DNA of 64,000 bases, taken from the NCBI GenBank assembly GCA_009773355.1, contig WRPG01000012.1:56810-120809 (forward strand). The letters are read 5' to 3'. Positions 35,201 to 43,554 of this stretch are shown piece after piece. Below the pieces are notes generated by a model. That model was not told where the DNA came from, made no database searches, and was given only the letters and a program-made list of their open reading frames with translations. A program made the position numbers and the translations under genes. Each line of letters begins with the position of its first letter. The first letter of the stretch is position 1. The DNA is from Limisphaerales bacterium. GTDB taxonomy: Bacteria > Verrucomicrobiota > Verrucomicrobiia > Limisphaerales > SXTU01.

Positions 35201-38200
35201 ACCACCGTCACGCCCGTCACCGGCGCGAACACGCTGCTCATCAACGGCCCGAACGGCGAGGTCGAGGACGTGCTGAAAATCATCCAGGCGCTCGACGTGG
35301 AGATGAAGGGCGACGAAATCGAGATTCGCATCTACAAGCTGGAGAACGGCACGGCGAAGGAAGTCTCCGTCATCATCGAACAGCTTTTGCAGGGCGTCTC
35401 GCGCACGCGCGTCCGCGCCGCCGCCATCAACGTGGCCGTGGACCCGCGCGCGAACACGCTCATCATCTCCGGCACGCCCGCGCACTTCCGCGTCGTGGAG
35501 AAGGTGCTGCCCACGCTCGACAAGGCTCCCGAGCGTTCCGACCGCGATGTGCAGTTCGTCTGGCTCAAGAAGGCGAAAGCCTTCGACGTGAGCACCAAGC
35601 TCGATGCGCTTTTCGCCGAGCGGCCCAAGGGCGAGCAGCCGCTCATCGAGCCGGACGTGATGAACAACTCGCTCACGGTCATCGCCAAGCGCGCCGACCT
35701 CGCGCAAATCCAGGACCTCGTGTCGCGCCTCGACGAGCAGAGCAAGGACAACAGCATCCAAGTCCGCCTGCGCCCGCTGGACCGCGTCGTCGCCGAGCAG
35801 ATGGCGAAGATGCTGCAAAGCATTTACCCGCAGATGTCGCGCGGCACCGTGCGCGTGGTTGAGAAGCTCGACCCGCTCAAGCCCGCCACGACCAACGCGC
35901 CGGCTGCCAGCCCGGCGACGAACGCTCCGGCCAACCCGCCCGCCGCGCAGGCGCAAGCCACGGTCGTGGACACCAACGCAGTTCCCGAAGTCGTCATCGC
36001 CGTGGACAAGAACGCGAACTCGCTGCTGCTCTCCGGCCCCGCGTCCGAGCTGGACAATGTTGAGCGCATCATCGGCGACCTCTCACTGAACTTTTACAGC
36101 AACGAGGCCGAGTTCCGCCTGTTCCCGCTCAAGGACGCCGACCCCATCGTCGTCGCGCGCACGCTCAACGAGCTGCTCCGCATGCCGCCCGTCACCGTCG
36201 CGCCACAGCGGCCCGGCGAGCCGGTTCGCACCGTCGAGCAGCCGCCGCGCATCACCGTCGTGGCCGAGCAGCGCACGCGCAGCGTCGTGGTCCGCGCGCG
36301 GCCGACGGACTTCGCGCTGATGGAGTCGCTCATCAAGCAGCTCGACGGCGCGGGCCAGGCCGCCCAGCTCGACTTCCGCAGCGTGCCGCTCACCAACGCG
36401 CCGCCGGAGAAGGTGCTCCCGCTCGTGCAGCAGATGGTCACGCAACTCAACCTCATCCGCCCCGGCGAGCCGCTCACGGTCGTCATTGACCCGCGTTCGC
36501 GCGGGCTGCTCGTCGTCGCGCGCGAGGCCGTCATCGTGCAGGTGGAGAAGATGATTCAGTCGCTCGACAAGCCCGCGCCCTACATTGAGGCGGAGGTGAT
36601 GGTTTTCGCGTTGAAGAAGGCGAACGCGGCGGCGCTCGCGCTCGTGTTGCAGAACATGATTCGCCCCGGCCCACAGGGCACGCAGAGTTTGGAAGCGCGC
36701 GAGCTGCAGGAGCAAATCCGCCGCCTCCGTGTGCTCGGCGACAACGGCGAGGCCGTCACTCTGGACCTCACCAAGCCCATCAAAATTTCCGCCGACGGTG
36801 CGGGTGGCGGCAACCGTCTCGTGCTCACCTCGACGCCTGACAACTTGAAGGCGCTCGCCGCCGTGGTCGAGCTGATGGACACGCCGCAGGTCGTCGAGGG
36901 CGTCAACGTCCGCATCATCAAGCTCCAGCACGCGGACGCCGCGTCGGTGCTGACCACGGTGCAGAGCATCTTCACGCAGGGCCGCACGCTCGCGACCGGC
37001 CCCGGCGGCCCCGGCGCGCAGCCCGAGGGCTTGACCGGCAAGGCGCTCGTCAACCCCGTCGGCATCGGCGTGGACGCGCGCTCGAACACACTGATTCTCA
37101 GCGGGCAGATGGAGTCCATCGAGCTGGCCTCGAAGCTCATCGAGGACTTGGACAAGCAGCTCGACCATCCCGTGACGGAGGTGAAGTTGTTCCGGCTCAA
37201 GCACGCGTCGGCCACGCGGCTCGTCGCGATGCTGCAAAGCGTCTTCGCGGAAGGCCCGCCCGTGCCCGGCACCGAGGGCTTGAAGACGCAAGTGACTCGC
37301 CTCCGCACGCTGAAGGAGGGCGCTAACACGCCGCGCACGAGCGAGAACGCGAAGTCCCGCGCCGCGCTGACGATTCAGGCCGACGACCTCTCGAACATCC
37401 TCATCATCGCCGCCCGCAGCGACATGCTGCCGCTCATCGCGGACGTGATTGACCAGCTCGACATCCCGTCCGCGTCGGGCCTGGAGACCGTCCGCATCTT
37501 CCCGCTCGCGCACGCCGAGCCGGCGGCGGTGCAAAAAGTTCTGGCCGACCTCTACGCTGGCCAGCGCGCCAACGCCGTCCGCAACGAGGACAAGCCCGTC
37601 ATCACGCTGGACGAGCGCACCGGCGCGCTCATCGTCGCGGGCAACGCGAAGAGCTTCGCCATCGTCGAGGGCCTGCTGAAGCAGCTCGACCAGAAGCTGC
37701 CGTTCGACCTGCGCGACATCCGCATCCTGCCGCTGGAGCACGCCGACGCGAACGCCGTGGCCGGCACGCTGCAGAAGCTCATGGACGCCCGGCTTACGCA
37801 GCGCGTGACGCTCAACAAGGGCCAGTCCGACGCGCTCAAGGTCATCATCCTCGCCGACTCGCGCAGCAACGCGCTGCTCGTGGGCGGCGGGCGCGACGGC
37901 TTCGAGATGGTCGAGGCGCTCGCCAAGCAGCTCGACACGGCGGGCGCGGCCTTGAGCGGGCGCATCCGGCTGATTCCGCTTCAGTTCGCCGACGCGCGAC
38001 TCGTGGGCGCGACGTTGACGACCTTGTTCGAGCAGCGCTACGCCGCCGCGCGCACGACCGACGTGCAGCGGAACAAGCCGGTGATTCTCCCCGACCCGCG
38101 CAGCAACAGCCTGCTCATCACGGCGAACCAGGAGGACAACCGGACGATTGACGAGCTGCTCCAGAAGCTCGACACGCGCATGGACAATCCGTCGCTCCAG

Positions 38201-41131
38201 CTCACCGTCCTGCCGCTCAAGCACAACGACGCCGCGCGCGTGGCCGGGATGATTGAGAGCATCTTCGCCGCGCGCCGGGCCGCGCAGACGCTGCCGGGCC
38301 AGCCGCCGCTGCCCAGCACGCAAATCAAGCTGGAATTCGACGCGCTCAACAACTCACTCGTCGTCTCCGCGAGCAAGGAGAACCTCGAGTTGATTCAGGA
38401 CCTGCTCAAGAAGCTCGACGCCGAGCCGGTCATCGCCGGCGGCGTGCTAGAGGTGTTCACGTTGCAATTCGCTGACGCCGCGCGCGTCGGGGCGATGCTG
38501 AGTTCGCTCGTGCAGCAGGGGCTTTACCGGCCCGGCCAGTTGCGCGGCGCACCGGCTGCGAGCGCGGCGGACAAGCTCGCCGTGACCGTGGACCCGCGCA
38601 GCAACTCGCTCTTCGTCAGCGCCAGCCCGGAGACGATGGCCGTGGTGCGCGAGGTCATCAAACGCATGGACACGCAGGAGCAGGCCGTGACCGGCGACGT
38701 GCGGCTCTTCCAGCTCAAGCACGCGCGCGCCAGCTCGCTCGCGACCACGCTGACGCAGTTCTTCACTGCTAAAGAGGCGGCGGACGCGTTGACCGTGAAC
38801 GCCAACCAGCGCCGCGTGAAGGCAACGGTCATCGCCGACGACCGCGTCAACACGATTCTCGTCACCGGCGGGAAGGAGGCCTTCGACTTCGTCGAGCGCA
38901 TCCTGCCGCAGCTCGATGGCGAGGGGACGTTCAGCAAGCTGAACTTCCGCGTGTTCACGCTGACGAAGGCCACGGCGCAGAAGCTCCAGGCCACGCTTCA
39001 GCCCATCTTCGCCAACCGGCCGCCGCGTGTGCGGGGCGAGCCGAACGACCCCATCACCATCATCGCCGACGCGTGGGTGAACGCGCTGCTGGTCGGCGCG
39101 AATGTCGAGGACATGACCGCGGTCGAGGCGCTTATCAAGCAGCTCGACGCCGAGCCGGCTCCGAACGGCCTGGCCATCCACGTCTTCCCGCTGGCCAAGG
39201 CGGACGTGCGGAAGGTCGCGCTCACCGTGCAGGGCCTCTTCCGCGACGGGCCTCCCGGCCAGCCGGGGCAGCAGACGCCGGTGCAAGTCACCGCCGACGA
39301 ACGCATCAACGCGCTGGTCGTCTCCTGCGGCGAGGTGGATGCCCGGCGCATCGCCGAGCTGGTGAAGAGGCTCGACACCGAGCAGGTCGCACGCGTGGCC
39401 GAGATCAAGGTCTTCCCGCTGAAGAACGCGCGGGCCGAGACGCTCTCGACCATTTTGAACGCCGCGTTGAACACCAAGCCCGCGCCGCTCACCGACCAGC
39501 AGAACCCGAATGCGCAGTCGGTGCTCCAGTTCATCACGCGCACGCTGGAAGGCCGCGACCTCATCACGGCGGCGTTGAAGGAATCCGTTCTCATCACGCC
39601 TGACCCGCGCATGAACTCGCTCATCGTCAGCGGCCCGGTGGATTACATGGGCTTGCTGGAGCAGATCATCACGCGGCTCGACGCCAGCTCCCCACAGGAG
39701 GCGAAGATCAAGGTGTTCACCCTCAAGAACGCCTCGGCCCGCCAGATGGCCGACATCCTCACGCAGATGTTCCGCATGACCGCGACGGCGACGACTGCCA
39801 GCCAGCGCACCATCCAATACACGCTGGTCCGCCCCGGCGGCACGAACGACGCCGCCAGCGCCACGCTTGGCACGGCCGAACAGGCCGCGCTGACTGTGAC
39901 CGTGGACCCACGCACGAACAGCCTGCTCGTGGGCGGCACGGACCATTACGTGACGATGGTCGAGCAGATCATCGAGTCGCTGGACTCCACCACGGCCAAC
40001 GACCGCCGCACCGAGATCGTCCGCCTCAAGAACACCCAGGCGGGGGATGTGGCGGGGGCCGTGCGCTCGTTCCTGGACCAGGAGCGCCAGCGCGTGACGC
40101 AGGTGCTCGGCGCGGATGCCGTCGGCACCGCGCAGCAGATGCTTGAGCGCGAGGTGGCCGTGGTGGGCGAGACGAACAGCAACACGCTGCTGCTCTCGGC
40201 CAGCCCGCGCTACTTCACGCAGGTCCAGCAGCTCATCACCGAATTGGACAAGTCCCAGCCGCAGGTGATGATCCAGGTCGTGCTGGCCGAGGTGGCGCTG
40301 ACCGACGGGCGAGACGTGGGGCTGGAGTGGAACCTCACGGGCGGGCCGGTCTATTCCAGCGGCGTGAACCTGGGCGTTGCCAACCTGGCCAAGAACGGCT
40401 TCACCGCCGCCCTGACCGGCGGCGACACGAGCTTCATCCTCAAGGCGCTGAAAGAGCACTCGAAGCTGGAGGTCCTCAGCCGCCCACAGATCGTCACGGC
40501 GGACAACAAGCCGGCGACGATCAATGTCGGCCAGCGCGTGCCGCTCATCACCGACAGCCGCGTGACCGAACGCGGCGACACCATCAACTCCTTCCGCTAC
40601 GAGGATATCGGTGTGAACCTGACCGTGACGCCGAAGATCAGCCTCGATGGCTTTGTGAAGCTGGAGCTGGGCACGACCAACTCGTCGCTCGCCAGCTCGG
40701 ACGTGAAGATCAACGCGTCCGCCACCGTGCCCGTCATCAACCAGCGCCGCGCCAACACGACGGTGAGCGTCCAGAACGGCCAGACCATCATCATCGGCGG
40801 CCTCATCGGCACGCAGGAGGACCGGCGCGAGCGCAAGGTGCCGTTCTTCGGCGACATCCCGTATCTCGGCGCGGCTTTCCGCAGCACCAAGGTCACGAAG
40901 GAGAAACGCGAGCTGCTCATCTTCCTCACCCCGACCATCATGGCGAACAACCAGACGCCCGTGCCGTTGAACGACCCGCTCGACGCCACCCGCGAGCAAC
41001 TGGACCGCTCGCGGCTCAAGGACGAGCTTAAACGCAACGACTTCAACCAGCCGCTGCTGGATTCCCTCTTCCCGCCGCCGATCACCCCGCCGCCCGTCAA
41101 TCCGGGCGGGCGGAAACCCACTAAATCTTGA
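29291..41131 (+). CDS. gspD: Giant type II secretion secretin (GspD-like) with about 43 N1-type domains
   Basis: The single 3946-residue frame has a signal peptide (PTLLALALAGGTFTLAAQ) and an N0-like domain at about 57-135 (VIERFAQMANKPLL, YVEALDTLNVIL). Next come about 43 copies of an N1-like module of roughly 75-95 residues, each closing with a strand-helix pattern like NSLIVSGPxxxxxxVEQLIxxLD. The C-terminal secretin domain spans about 3655-3900: EVLSRPQIVTADNKPATINV, VPFFGDIPYLGAAFR near 3850, and ELLIFLTPTIM. A Pro-rich tail ends it. Normal GspD has N0-N3 and about 650-750 residues. The outer-membrane pore should therefore carry a hugely extended periplasmic part. Modules 15-18 and 19-22 look like a duplicated four-module block. 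No stop codon or palindromic element interrupts 11.8 kb. Confidence 0.93.
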   Translation: MNRTHPTLLALALAGGTFTLAAQVAPKAASATNAPAKSVTITPGTAAPASATTAAAARNIRFQFDGIPYADVIERFAQMANKPLLAGTKPEGTLTYNDPNAYTYVEALDTLNVILAMKGVMLVENANYLQLVPFKELPSTPLKLLRGTAPAGDVRPGEVVTAVLDAKNVDSKEITESLTSMLSSAGSMAVLPRGRGIIITDRLANIQRIKTLLATIDIEAPAERMMKTFALQNTSGAIVADLLNRTFGLATAPRRQEFNPTTKTMVAVPPDPNEYITAVYDDASRTMVLFGPRERIALAEELIAKFEQREGPAGDVRIYQLQSTKAEELAMIIRQAIPGVAEPKETGSAAATKARVIADSKDNRLIVASPVAAQLEQIDLLISRVDKGTTGNFSNTNNIALRTQTVMLTKVFRPRATEPKDFAAILTQALTRREPGARTGSSTASVTFDAASKSVVITGSPGDLQTATEILTQLETGTSQPQALQTRFIEVGTAADAKRLLPLVEELYRNQMSGAGSLESGPHAKLMSDDNGRLIVTASEPHLLRIEELVKQLRGKHGVVLNRQLSIIALKNTKLDTVFAGFEKLLADRMADRRYEGQPKPSVVADNANNRMLVTATPEQLTEIEQLVKVVDLAPATQRREMVVLPVRAKTPTEIITLATQLLAQMGGPGTDPQMEPKLIPDASGKQIIVLAAQKDLKRVQDLVTQLDTATTQNLARQFRSVDLHARTATELTPLVTQLYQEQLKGQSEPPGGAATVLADAKNNRIMVSGADAEITRVEAIIRQLDPAGRKPARDETRVIRLRSALAAEISGLVEKSLNAQAQTVKVLVDARSNSLVLSGEPDAVEAASKVIQQLDTPGDVQPREMRVMELKQGDATAIAALALPLVTELLKSQRGPEYSPSVKIVADAASNRLILSGPRNELLAVNTIVEQLDQAPEGAGGARVFKLNNADAIKVVGIVSNAMVRFDARNQPIRRVTVSADRESNSIVVAGTRADLKDAENIIQRLDNEGIDPSNLDKPKGMRLIEVRGDADALAALATKIFVAQSGGRAVTNLVSITPNGKRLIVLAPEPMLVQIEALVASLDSKPDELQRELHPIVLKNASATELLPKVTAIYSEQSLGKTQKPATIYADASGTRLNVFGTKQQAEAIQQIADTLAGGAPATRETKVIDLGKLAEAKRVMALALQLYKDQFAANPQLGAADAQMVSDGVSGRVIVSARADQMKAIEDIFTRLQPTAAAATARETRMIEVGTANDVARLLPIVQKLYTEQWKDRPETDPADAQIVADPQGGRVIVTGRPEHVKEIEGILQKLGTAKAKPQARETRLFDLTTASATELAVTVKLLYGESAKARFGNQSPDTLIMADTSANRLIAIGEVTELEAVADLVKKLDTTAGQSATARVFKIKSADPAKVAEVLTTALVRFDALGRPQKRVSVSVDAKTRTLIVTGDAKELSAVPAIIEQLDQSLGEQPARKIQVVQLNSATPNTLLSQARKLYDDQIKTQPELAVAELLVMDDASGSQLILAGSDAQLKLFSQILTDLQKLQPTPGERVTKAFDLGPADEVARLVPLVRSFYEEKWRTRPLSDPADATFLPDTRNGRMIVTARTNHLVEIEALLGQLRGAAATEPRATRFFDLTSSDAGTLAGTLRPLYLEQARLRPGSPARDTLILAETNSNRLIVTGTTNELAVVEHLVRELDKASPQSANARIFKLKAADPAQVTEILTNAFVMMDRFGRPTKRISVVVDAKNRSLIVTGEAKDLHAAAQVVEQLDTATGTNTVRSMRVFALKGRRATETAPKIRQVFEERARSLPDVGSAGALVIEDIPGNQLIFVGTEAQLALMQETADVMDKAGTTLGREVRVFPLERNSAAAVVVMLNRLFPRQTGTTDREDRLLISAGGDDNTLIVDATRTQLEQIEQLLRVMDAAPAGDKTTFHAVHLTKGKAEEVATAVTASFTAKLGRGKLPRTTVTPVTGANTLLINGPNGEVEDVLKIIQALDVEMKGDEIEIRIYKLENGTAKEVSVIIEQLLQGVSRTRVRAAAINVAVDPRANTLIISGTPAHFRVVEKVLPTLDKAPERSDRDVQFVWLKKAKAFDVSTKLDALFAERPKGEQPLIEPDVMNNSLTVIAKRADLAQIQDLVSRLDEQSKDNSIQVRLRPLDRVVAEQMAKMLQSIYPQMSRGTVRVVEKLDPLKPATTNAPAASPATNAPANPPAAQAQATVVDTNAVPEVVIAVDKNANSLLLSGPASELDNVERIIGDLSLNFYSNEAEFRLFPLKDADPIVVARTLNELLRMPPVTVAPQRPGEPVRTVEQPPRITVVAEQRTRSVVVRARPTDFALMESLIKQLDGAGQAAQLDFRSVPLTNAPPEKVLPLVQQMVTQLNLIRPGEPLTVVIDPRSRGLLVVAREAVIVQVEKMIQSLDKPAPYIEAEVMVFALKKANAAALALVLQNMIRPGPQGTQSLEARELQEQIRRLRVLGDNGEAVTLDLTKPIKISADGAGGGNRLVLTSTPDNLKALAAVVELMDTPQVVEGVNVRIIKLQHADAASVLTTVQSIFTQGRTLATGPGGPGAQPEGLTGKALVNPVGIGVDARSNTLILSGQMESIELASKLIEDLDKQLDHPVTEVKLFRLKHASATRLVAMLQSVFAEGPPVPGTEGLKTQVTRLRTLKEGANTPRTSENAKSRAALTIQADDLSNILIIAARSDMLPLIADVIDQLDIPSASGLETVRIFPLAHAEPAAVQKVLADLYAGQRANAVRNEDKPVITLDERTGALIVAGNAKSFAIVEGLLKQLDQKLPFDLRDIRILPLEHADANAVAGTLQKLMDARLTQRVTLNKGQSDALKVIILADSRSNALLVGGGRDGFEMVEALAKQLDTAGAALSGRIRLIPLQFADARLVGATLTTLFEQRYAAARTTDVQRNKPVILPDPRSNSLLITANQEDNRTIDELLQKLDTRMDNPSLQLTVLPLKHNDAARVAGMIESIFAARRAAQTLPGQPPLPSTQIKLEFDALNNSLVVSASKENLELIQDLLKKLDAEPVIAGGVLEVFTLQFADAARVGAMLSSLVQQGLYRPGQLRGAPAASAADKLAVTVDPRSNSLFVSASPETMAVVREVIKRMDTQEQAVTGDVRLFQLKHARASSLATTLTQFFTAKEAADALTVNANQRRVKATVIADDRVNTILVTGGKEAFDFVERILPQLDGEGTFSKLNFRVFTLTKATAQKLQATLQPIFANRPPRVRGEPNDPITIIADAWVNALLVGANVEDMTAVEALIKQLDAEPAPNGLAIHVFPLAKADVRKVALTVQGLFRDGPPGQPGQQTPVQVTADERINALVVSCGEVDARRIAELVKRLDTEQVARVAEIKVFPLKNARAETLSTILNAALNTKPAPLTDQQNPNAQSVLQFITRTLEGRDLITAALKESVLITPDPRMNSLIVSGPVDYMGLLEQIITRLDASSPQEAKIKVFTLKNASARQMADILTQMFRMTATATTASQRTIQYTLVRPGGTNDAASATLGTAEQAALTVTVDPRTNSLLVGGTDHYVTMVEQIIESLDSTTANDRRTEIVRLKNTQAGDVAGAVRSFLDQERQRVTQVLGADAVGTAQQMLEREVAVVGETNSNTLLLSASPRYFTQVQQLITELDKSQPQVMIQVVLAEVALTDGRDVGLEWNLTGGPVYSSGVNLGVANLAKNGFTAALTGGDTSFILKALKEHSKLEVLSRPQIVTADNKPATINVGQRVPLITDSRVTERGDTINSFRYEDIGVNLTVTPKISLDGFVKLELGTTNSSLASSDVKINASATVPVINQRRANTTVSVQNGQTIIIGGLIGTQEDRRERKVPFFGDIPYLGAAFRSTKVTKEKRELLIFLTPTIMANNQTPVPLNDPLDATREQLDRSRLKDELKRNDFNQPLLDSLFPPPITPPPVNPGGRKPTKS

Positions 41132-41142
41132 ACCATCACCCG

Positions 41143-41688
41143 ATGATCCAATCGAGGCTGGCGGCCCCGCTGCCGTGTTGGGCGTTGGCCGGCCGGTTCT
41201 TCGCCCTGGCGCTGGTGGCTGGGCTGACGCTGTTGAGCTTGAACGGCTGCGTCTCCAGCGACGGCGGCGCCCTGTCCTGGGGCGGCGGCTCCATTCAGGA
41301 ACTGCATCTTCTGGTGCTGCCCGTGACCTTGAAGTCCAGCCAGGCGGGCGCGACCGACGGTTTCGCCGTGCGGGTTTTCGCCAGCGACCGCCGCCGGTCG
41401 AAGGGCATTCCCATCCGCGGCGGCACGCTGGAGATTTTGGGCTATGAAGGCAGCCCCTACGAAACCGATCCCCGGACCATGACCCCGGCTCAAGTCTGGT
41501 CCTATCCGGCGGCGAGCCTGCCGCCCTTTGCCATCGCCACTTCGCTCGGCACGGGCTACGACCTGACCCTGCCCTGGCAGGGGCCGCGCCCGACCAACAG
41601 CCGCCTGACGCTCGTGGTCCGCCACACGCCAGCCTCGGGGTCCGCGCTGCTCAGTGCTCCGAGCGTCATTCCCAACGGCCTGAAATAG
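41143..41688 (+). CDS. Lipoprotein directly after the secretin gene
   Basis: I choose the ATG at 41143; a TTG at 41128 would overlap the secretin stop by 4 bp and only lengthen the leader. The 181-residue product has a lipoprotein signal, LALVAGLTLLSLNGC, with the lipidated Cys in LNGCVSS. The remainder (TLKSSQAGATDGFAVRVFAS, GGTLEILGYEG, SLGTGYDLTLPWQGP) looks like a compact beta sandwich and matches no family I can name. Its place at the end of the T2SS operon suggests a pilotin-like helper for secretin insertion, but this is inference from position. Confidence 0.7.
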   Translation: MIQSRLAAPLPCWALAGRFFALALVAGLTLLSLNGCVSSDGGALSWGGGSIQELHLLVLPVTLKSSQAGATDGFAVRVFASDRRRSKGIPIRGGTLEILGYEGSPYETDPRTMTPAQVWSYPAASLPPFAIATSLGTGYDLTLPWQGPRPTNSRLTLVVRHTPASGSALLSAPSVIPNGLK

Positions 41689-41718
41689 CCGGCCGGCTGC
41701 GGAGCGTCGCCGCCGGGT

Positions 41719-42408
41719 TCAAGCAGCCTTGAGCCGCATGGCTTCGAGTTGGTAGCTGCCCATGATCGGCCCGGCGGCAGCGCCGCGCTCGGCGAGCCGG
41801 TGCTCCGCGAGGGGCGCAGCCATCGCCTCTTGGAGGTGCTCCCTGGAAATACCTTCTACGAGCAGCACCCAAGGCGGGATGTCGGTGGGATTGTTGCGGA
41901 CCAGCTTCTCGGCGGTCGGAATCCGCGAGCCGTCCGGATCGGTGAAGCCCAGATGCGCGCCCAAGACACCGGGCTGCGCGAGCAACGCGGGGATCGCCTC
42001 GCCCGCCAGGTAGTTTTGCAACGCCGCGTCACCACCCGCCGCCGCGGCGATCCGGACCGTGGCGATCACGCCGCCCTGGCCGATGCCCGCCGACGCAGCC
42101 ACGCGGCACAGCCCGCGCGTCACATTGCGGAAGTGCGTGACCGCCTGCCTGGTCCAAGGAGTTGGGGCGTTTAGGCGGGCAAGGTAGTCCGGCCCAACGA
42201 GCACTGCGAACGCCTCGACTTCGTAGAGGTTGAAGAACGTCTGGCCATCACCCGCGACCTGCCGGTAGCGCCGGCCCCGGCGAAACCCCGGGATGGCCAG
42301 CCGTTCGGGCATGTGCTCCCGGTCGTGCCACGCGTGGAAAGTCGCCAACCCCTCGGGCGCGATGTCGTGCCAGATCGCCACGAAGGCTTCACCCGCCAGT
42401 CCGCTCAT
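41719..42408 (-). CDS. Cytoplasmic protein with two ferredoxin-like (EthD/DUF-type) halves, unknown function
   Basis: The start at 42408 (MSGLAGEAFVAIWHDI) overlaps the upstream gene's stop by 4 bp (ATGA), which fixes it well. The 229-residue product begins FVAIWHDIAPEGLATFHAWH and contains DREHMPERLAIPGFRRGRRY, a pattern typical of EthD-like dimeric alpha-beta barrel proteins; a second similar half runs from about residue 105 (VIATVRIAAAAGGDAALQNY). Proteins with this layout often act on small aromatic or hydrophobic molecules, but no reaction can be assigned. It is coupled with the secreted protein encoded just before it. Confidence 0.6.
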   Translation of the reverse strand: MSGLAGEAFVAIWHDIAPEGLATFHAWHDREHMPERLAIPGFRRGRRYRQVAGDGQTFFNLYEVEAFAVLVGPDYLARLNAPTPWTRQAVTHFRNVTRGLCRVAASAGIGQGGVIATVRIAAAAGGDAALQNYLAGEAIPALLAQPGVLGAHLGFTDPDGSRIPTAEKLVRNNPTDIPPWVLLVEGISREHLQEAMAAPLAEHRLAERGAAAGPIMGSYQLEAMRLKAA

Positions 42409-43115
42409 TTGGCAGCCGCGGGTTCCCCTGTTCCGCAGCATCCACCACGCGCAGCCACCACCAAAGGCTTGAGTGATTCCGCCGACTTGCGGGGCAGGTT
42501 CGGCACGAGGCTTGGGTCATACTTCGCCCCGGCGGACACCTGGATCACCGTCATGCGGATCCTGGTGGGGAAGAACTTCTCGTGGTCCGCACGCTTGTGC
42601 GCGTGGCCGCCGCCGCCGCTGCCGTCCTTGATCACCAAGTCCATCTGCTTGATGCCCTCGGTCCAGACGATGCCGTCGTTCTGCCAGAAGGCTTTCATCG
42701 AGACATCCTTCTCATACACGCCCTTCTCGCGGTAGAGGTCCGTGCCGGTGCAACCGTAGCCGTTGCCCTGGCCCTTGTTGGGGATGTAGCAGATGCTCCA
42801 CGTCGTCGGCTCGCTGCCGGCGGGTTTCTCGAGGATCTCGGTGCGGATGTGGACGGTGCCGTTGCGGTAGTCCACCGGAGCCGTCCAGTCGCGGGGCCGC
42901 TCGGGGTTGATGGCGGCCCCCTTGACATAGTAGTGCGACTTGCTCGGCTTGGAGTTGTCCGCGTCGTCCTTGGTGAAGGTGAAGGTGACATCGAACAGCA
43001 CGAACTGCGCGGCCGGCAGCGAGGCGCAGGCGGCGATCAATGCCAGGAGCCAGCCCCAAGCCCGTGCGAAGCGGACACGGGCGGGTGCGGCGGAGGACAG
43101 AAAGTCGGTGCTCAT
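42405..43115 (-). CDS. Secreted hypothetical protein
   Basis: The 236-residue product has a signal peptide (WGWLLALIAACASLPAAQ) and no domain I can name. FVLFDVTFTFTKDDADNS and SKSHYYVKGAAINPERPRDW suggest a beta-rich domain, and WSICYIPNKGQGNGYGC with CTGTDLYREKGVYEKD is distinctive. A Gly/His-rich stretch, GSGGGGHAHKRADHEKFF, may bind metal, and two Cys pairs occur, the last near the C-terminus (GGCCGTG). It forms a two-gene unit with the following EthD-like gene through a 4-bp overlap. Confidence 0.6.
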   Translation of the reverse strand: MSTDFLSSAAPARVRFARAWGWLLALIAACASLPAAQFVLFDVTFTFTKDDADNSKPSKSHYYVKGAAINPERPRDWTAPVDYRNGTVHIRTEILEKPAGSEPTTWSICYIPNKGQGNGYGCTGTDLYREKGVYEKDVSMKAFWQNDGIVWTEGIKQMDLVIKDGSGGGGHAHKRADHEKFFPTRIRMTVIQVSAGAKYDPSLVPNLPRKSAESLKPLVVAARGGCCGTGEPAAAK

Positions 43116-43167
43116 GGCGACACCGTGAGTCAGCGGGTTTTGGCCGTCCAGCTTCTTTCGCCCGGCC

Positions 43168-43415
43168 TCAGTTGGGATAGACCGCGCGCAGCGTCGTGGC
43201 CCCGAGGGAAGTGGCGATCAACCGCGCCTGTTGATCCAAGGCAGCCGATGACAACTGTTGCACGCTGCCGTCGGACAGCACGGTGTTGCCGGCCTGGTCA
43301 TGATGGCCAAACTGGCCGGACGTGCCCGCGCCCACGACCCAGAGCAGCTTTCCCGGCGCCGGACGAGGAGTTCGATGAGGGTGAAAGCTCCGGGGCGGCG
43401 GATGGGCTGGCGCAT
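43168..43415 (-). pseudogene. Decayed prepilin-like (H-X9-DG/DUF1559-type) gene with internal deletion
   Basis: A frame from the ATG at 43415 gives MRQPIRRPGAFTLIELLV, a classic prepilin cleavage and methylation start, and then loses sense. In the next frame, from about 43360 to 43168, the sequence reads LLWVVGAGTSGQFGHHDQAG and NTVLSDGSVQQLSSAALD, like the end of PVC-specific DUF1559 pseudopilins (DGSVQ signature). About 200 internal residues are missing. It is a deletion remnant. The rest of the 43116-43554 gap holds nothing else I can identify. Confidence 0.65.
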
Positions 43416-43554
43416 GGCTGGTGGGCTGGTTTGCGTGAACCGGAACGCCGCCGAGGGACGGGCAGCGCTTCGTGAACGGCGCTGTGGGTGCTGGTGTCTG
43501 AATGGAGCAACGGGGCGTGGCCGTGCGCAACCCTGATTTCAACTCGCCGCCAGC

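Noticed and set aside
30725..35956. 1743-codon open frame on the minus strand opposite the secretin gene.
   Set aside because: It is an antisense shadow of a repetitive high-GC gene; its Arg/Leu/Asp-rich composition follows from the secretin codons.
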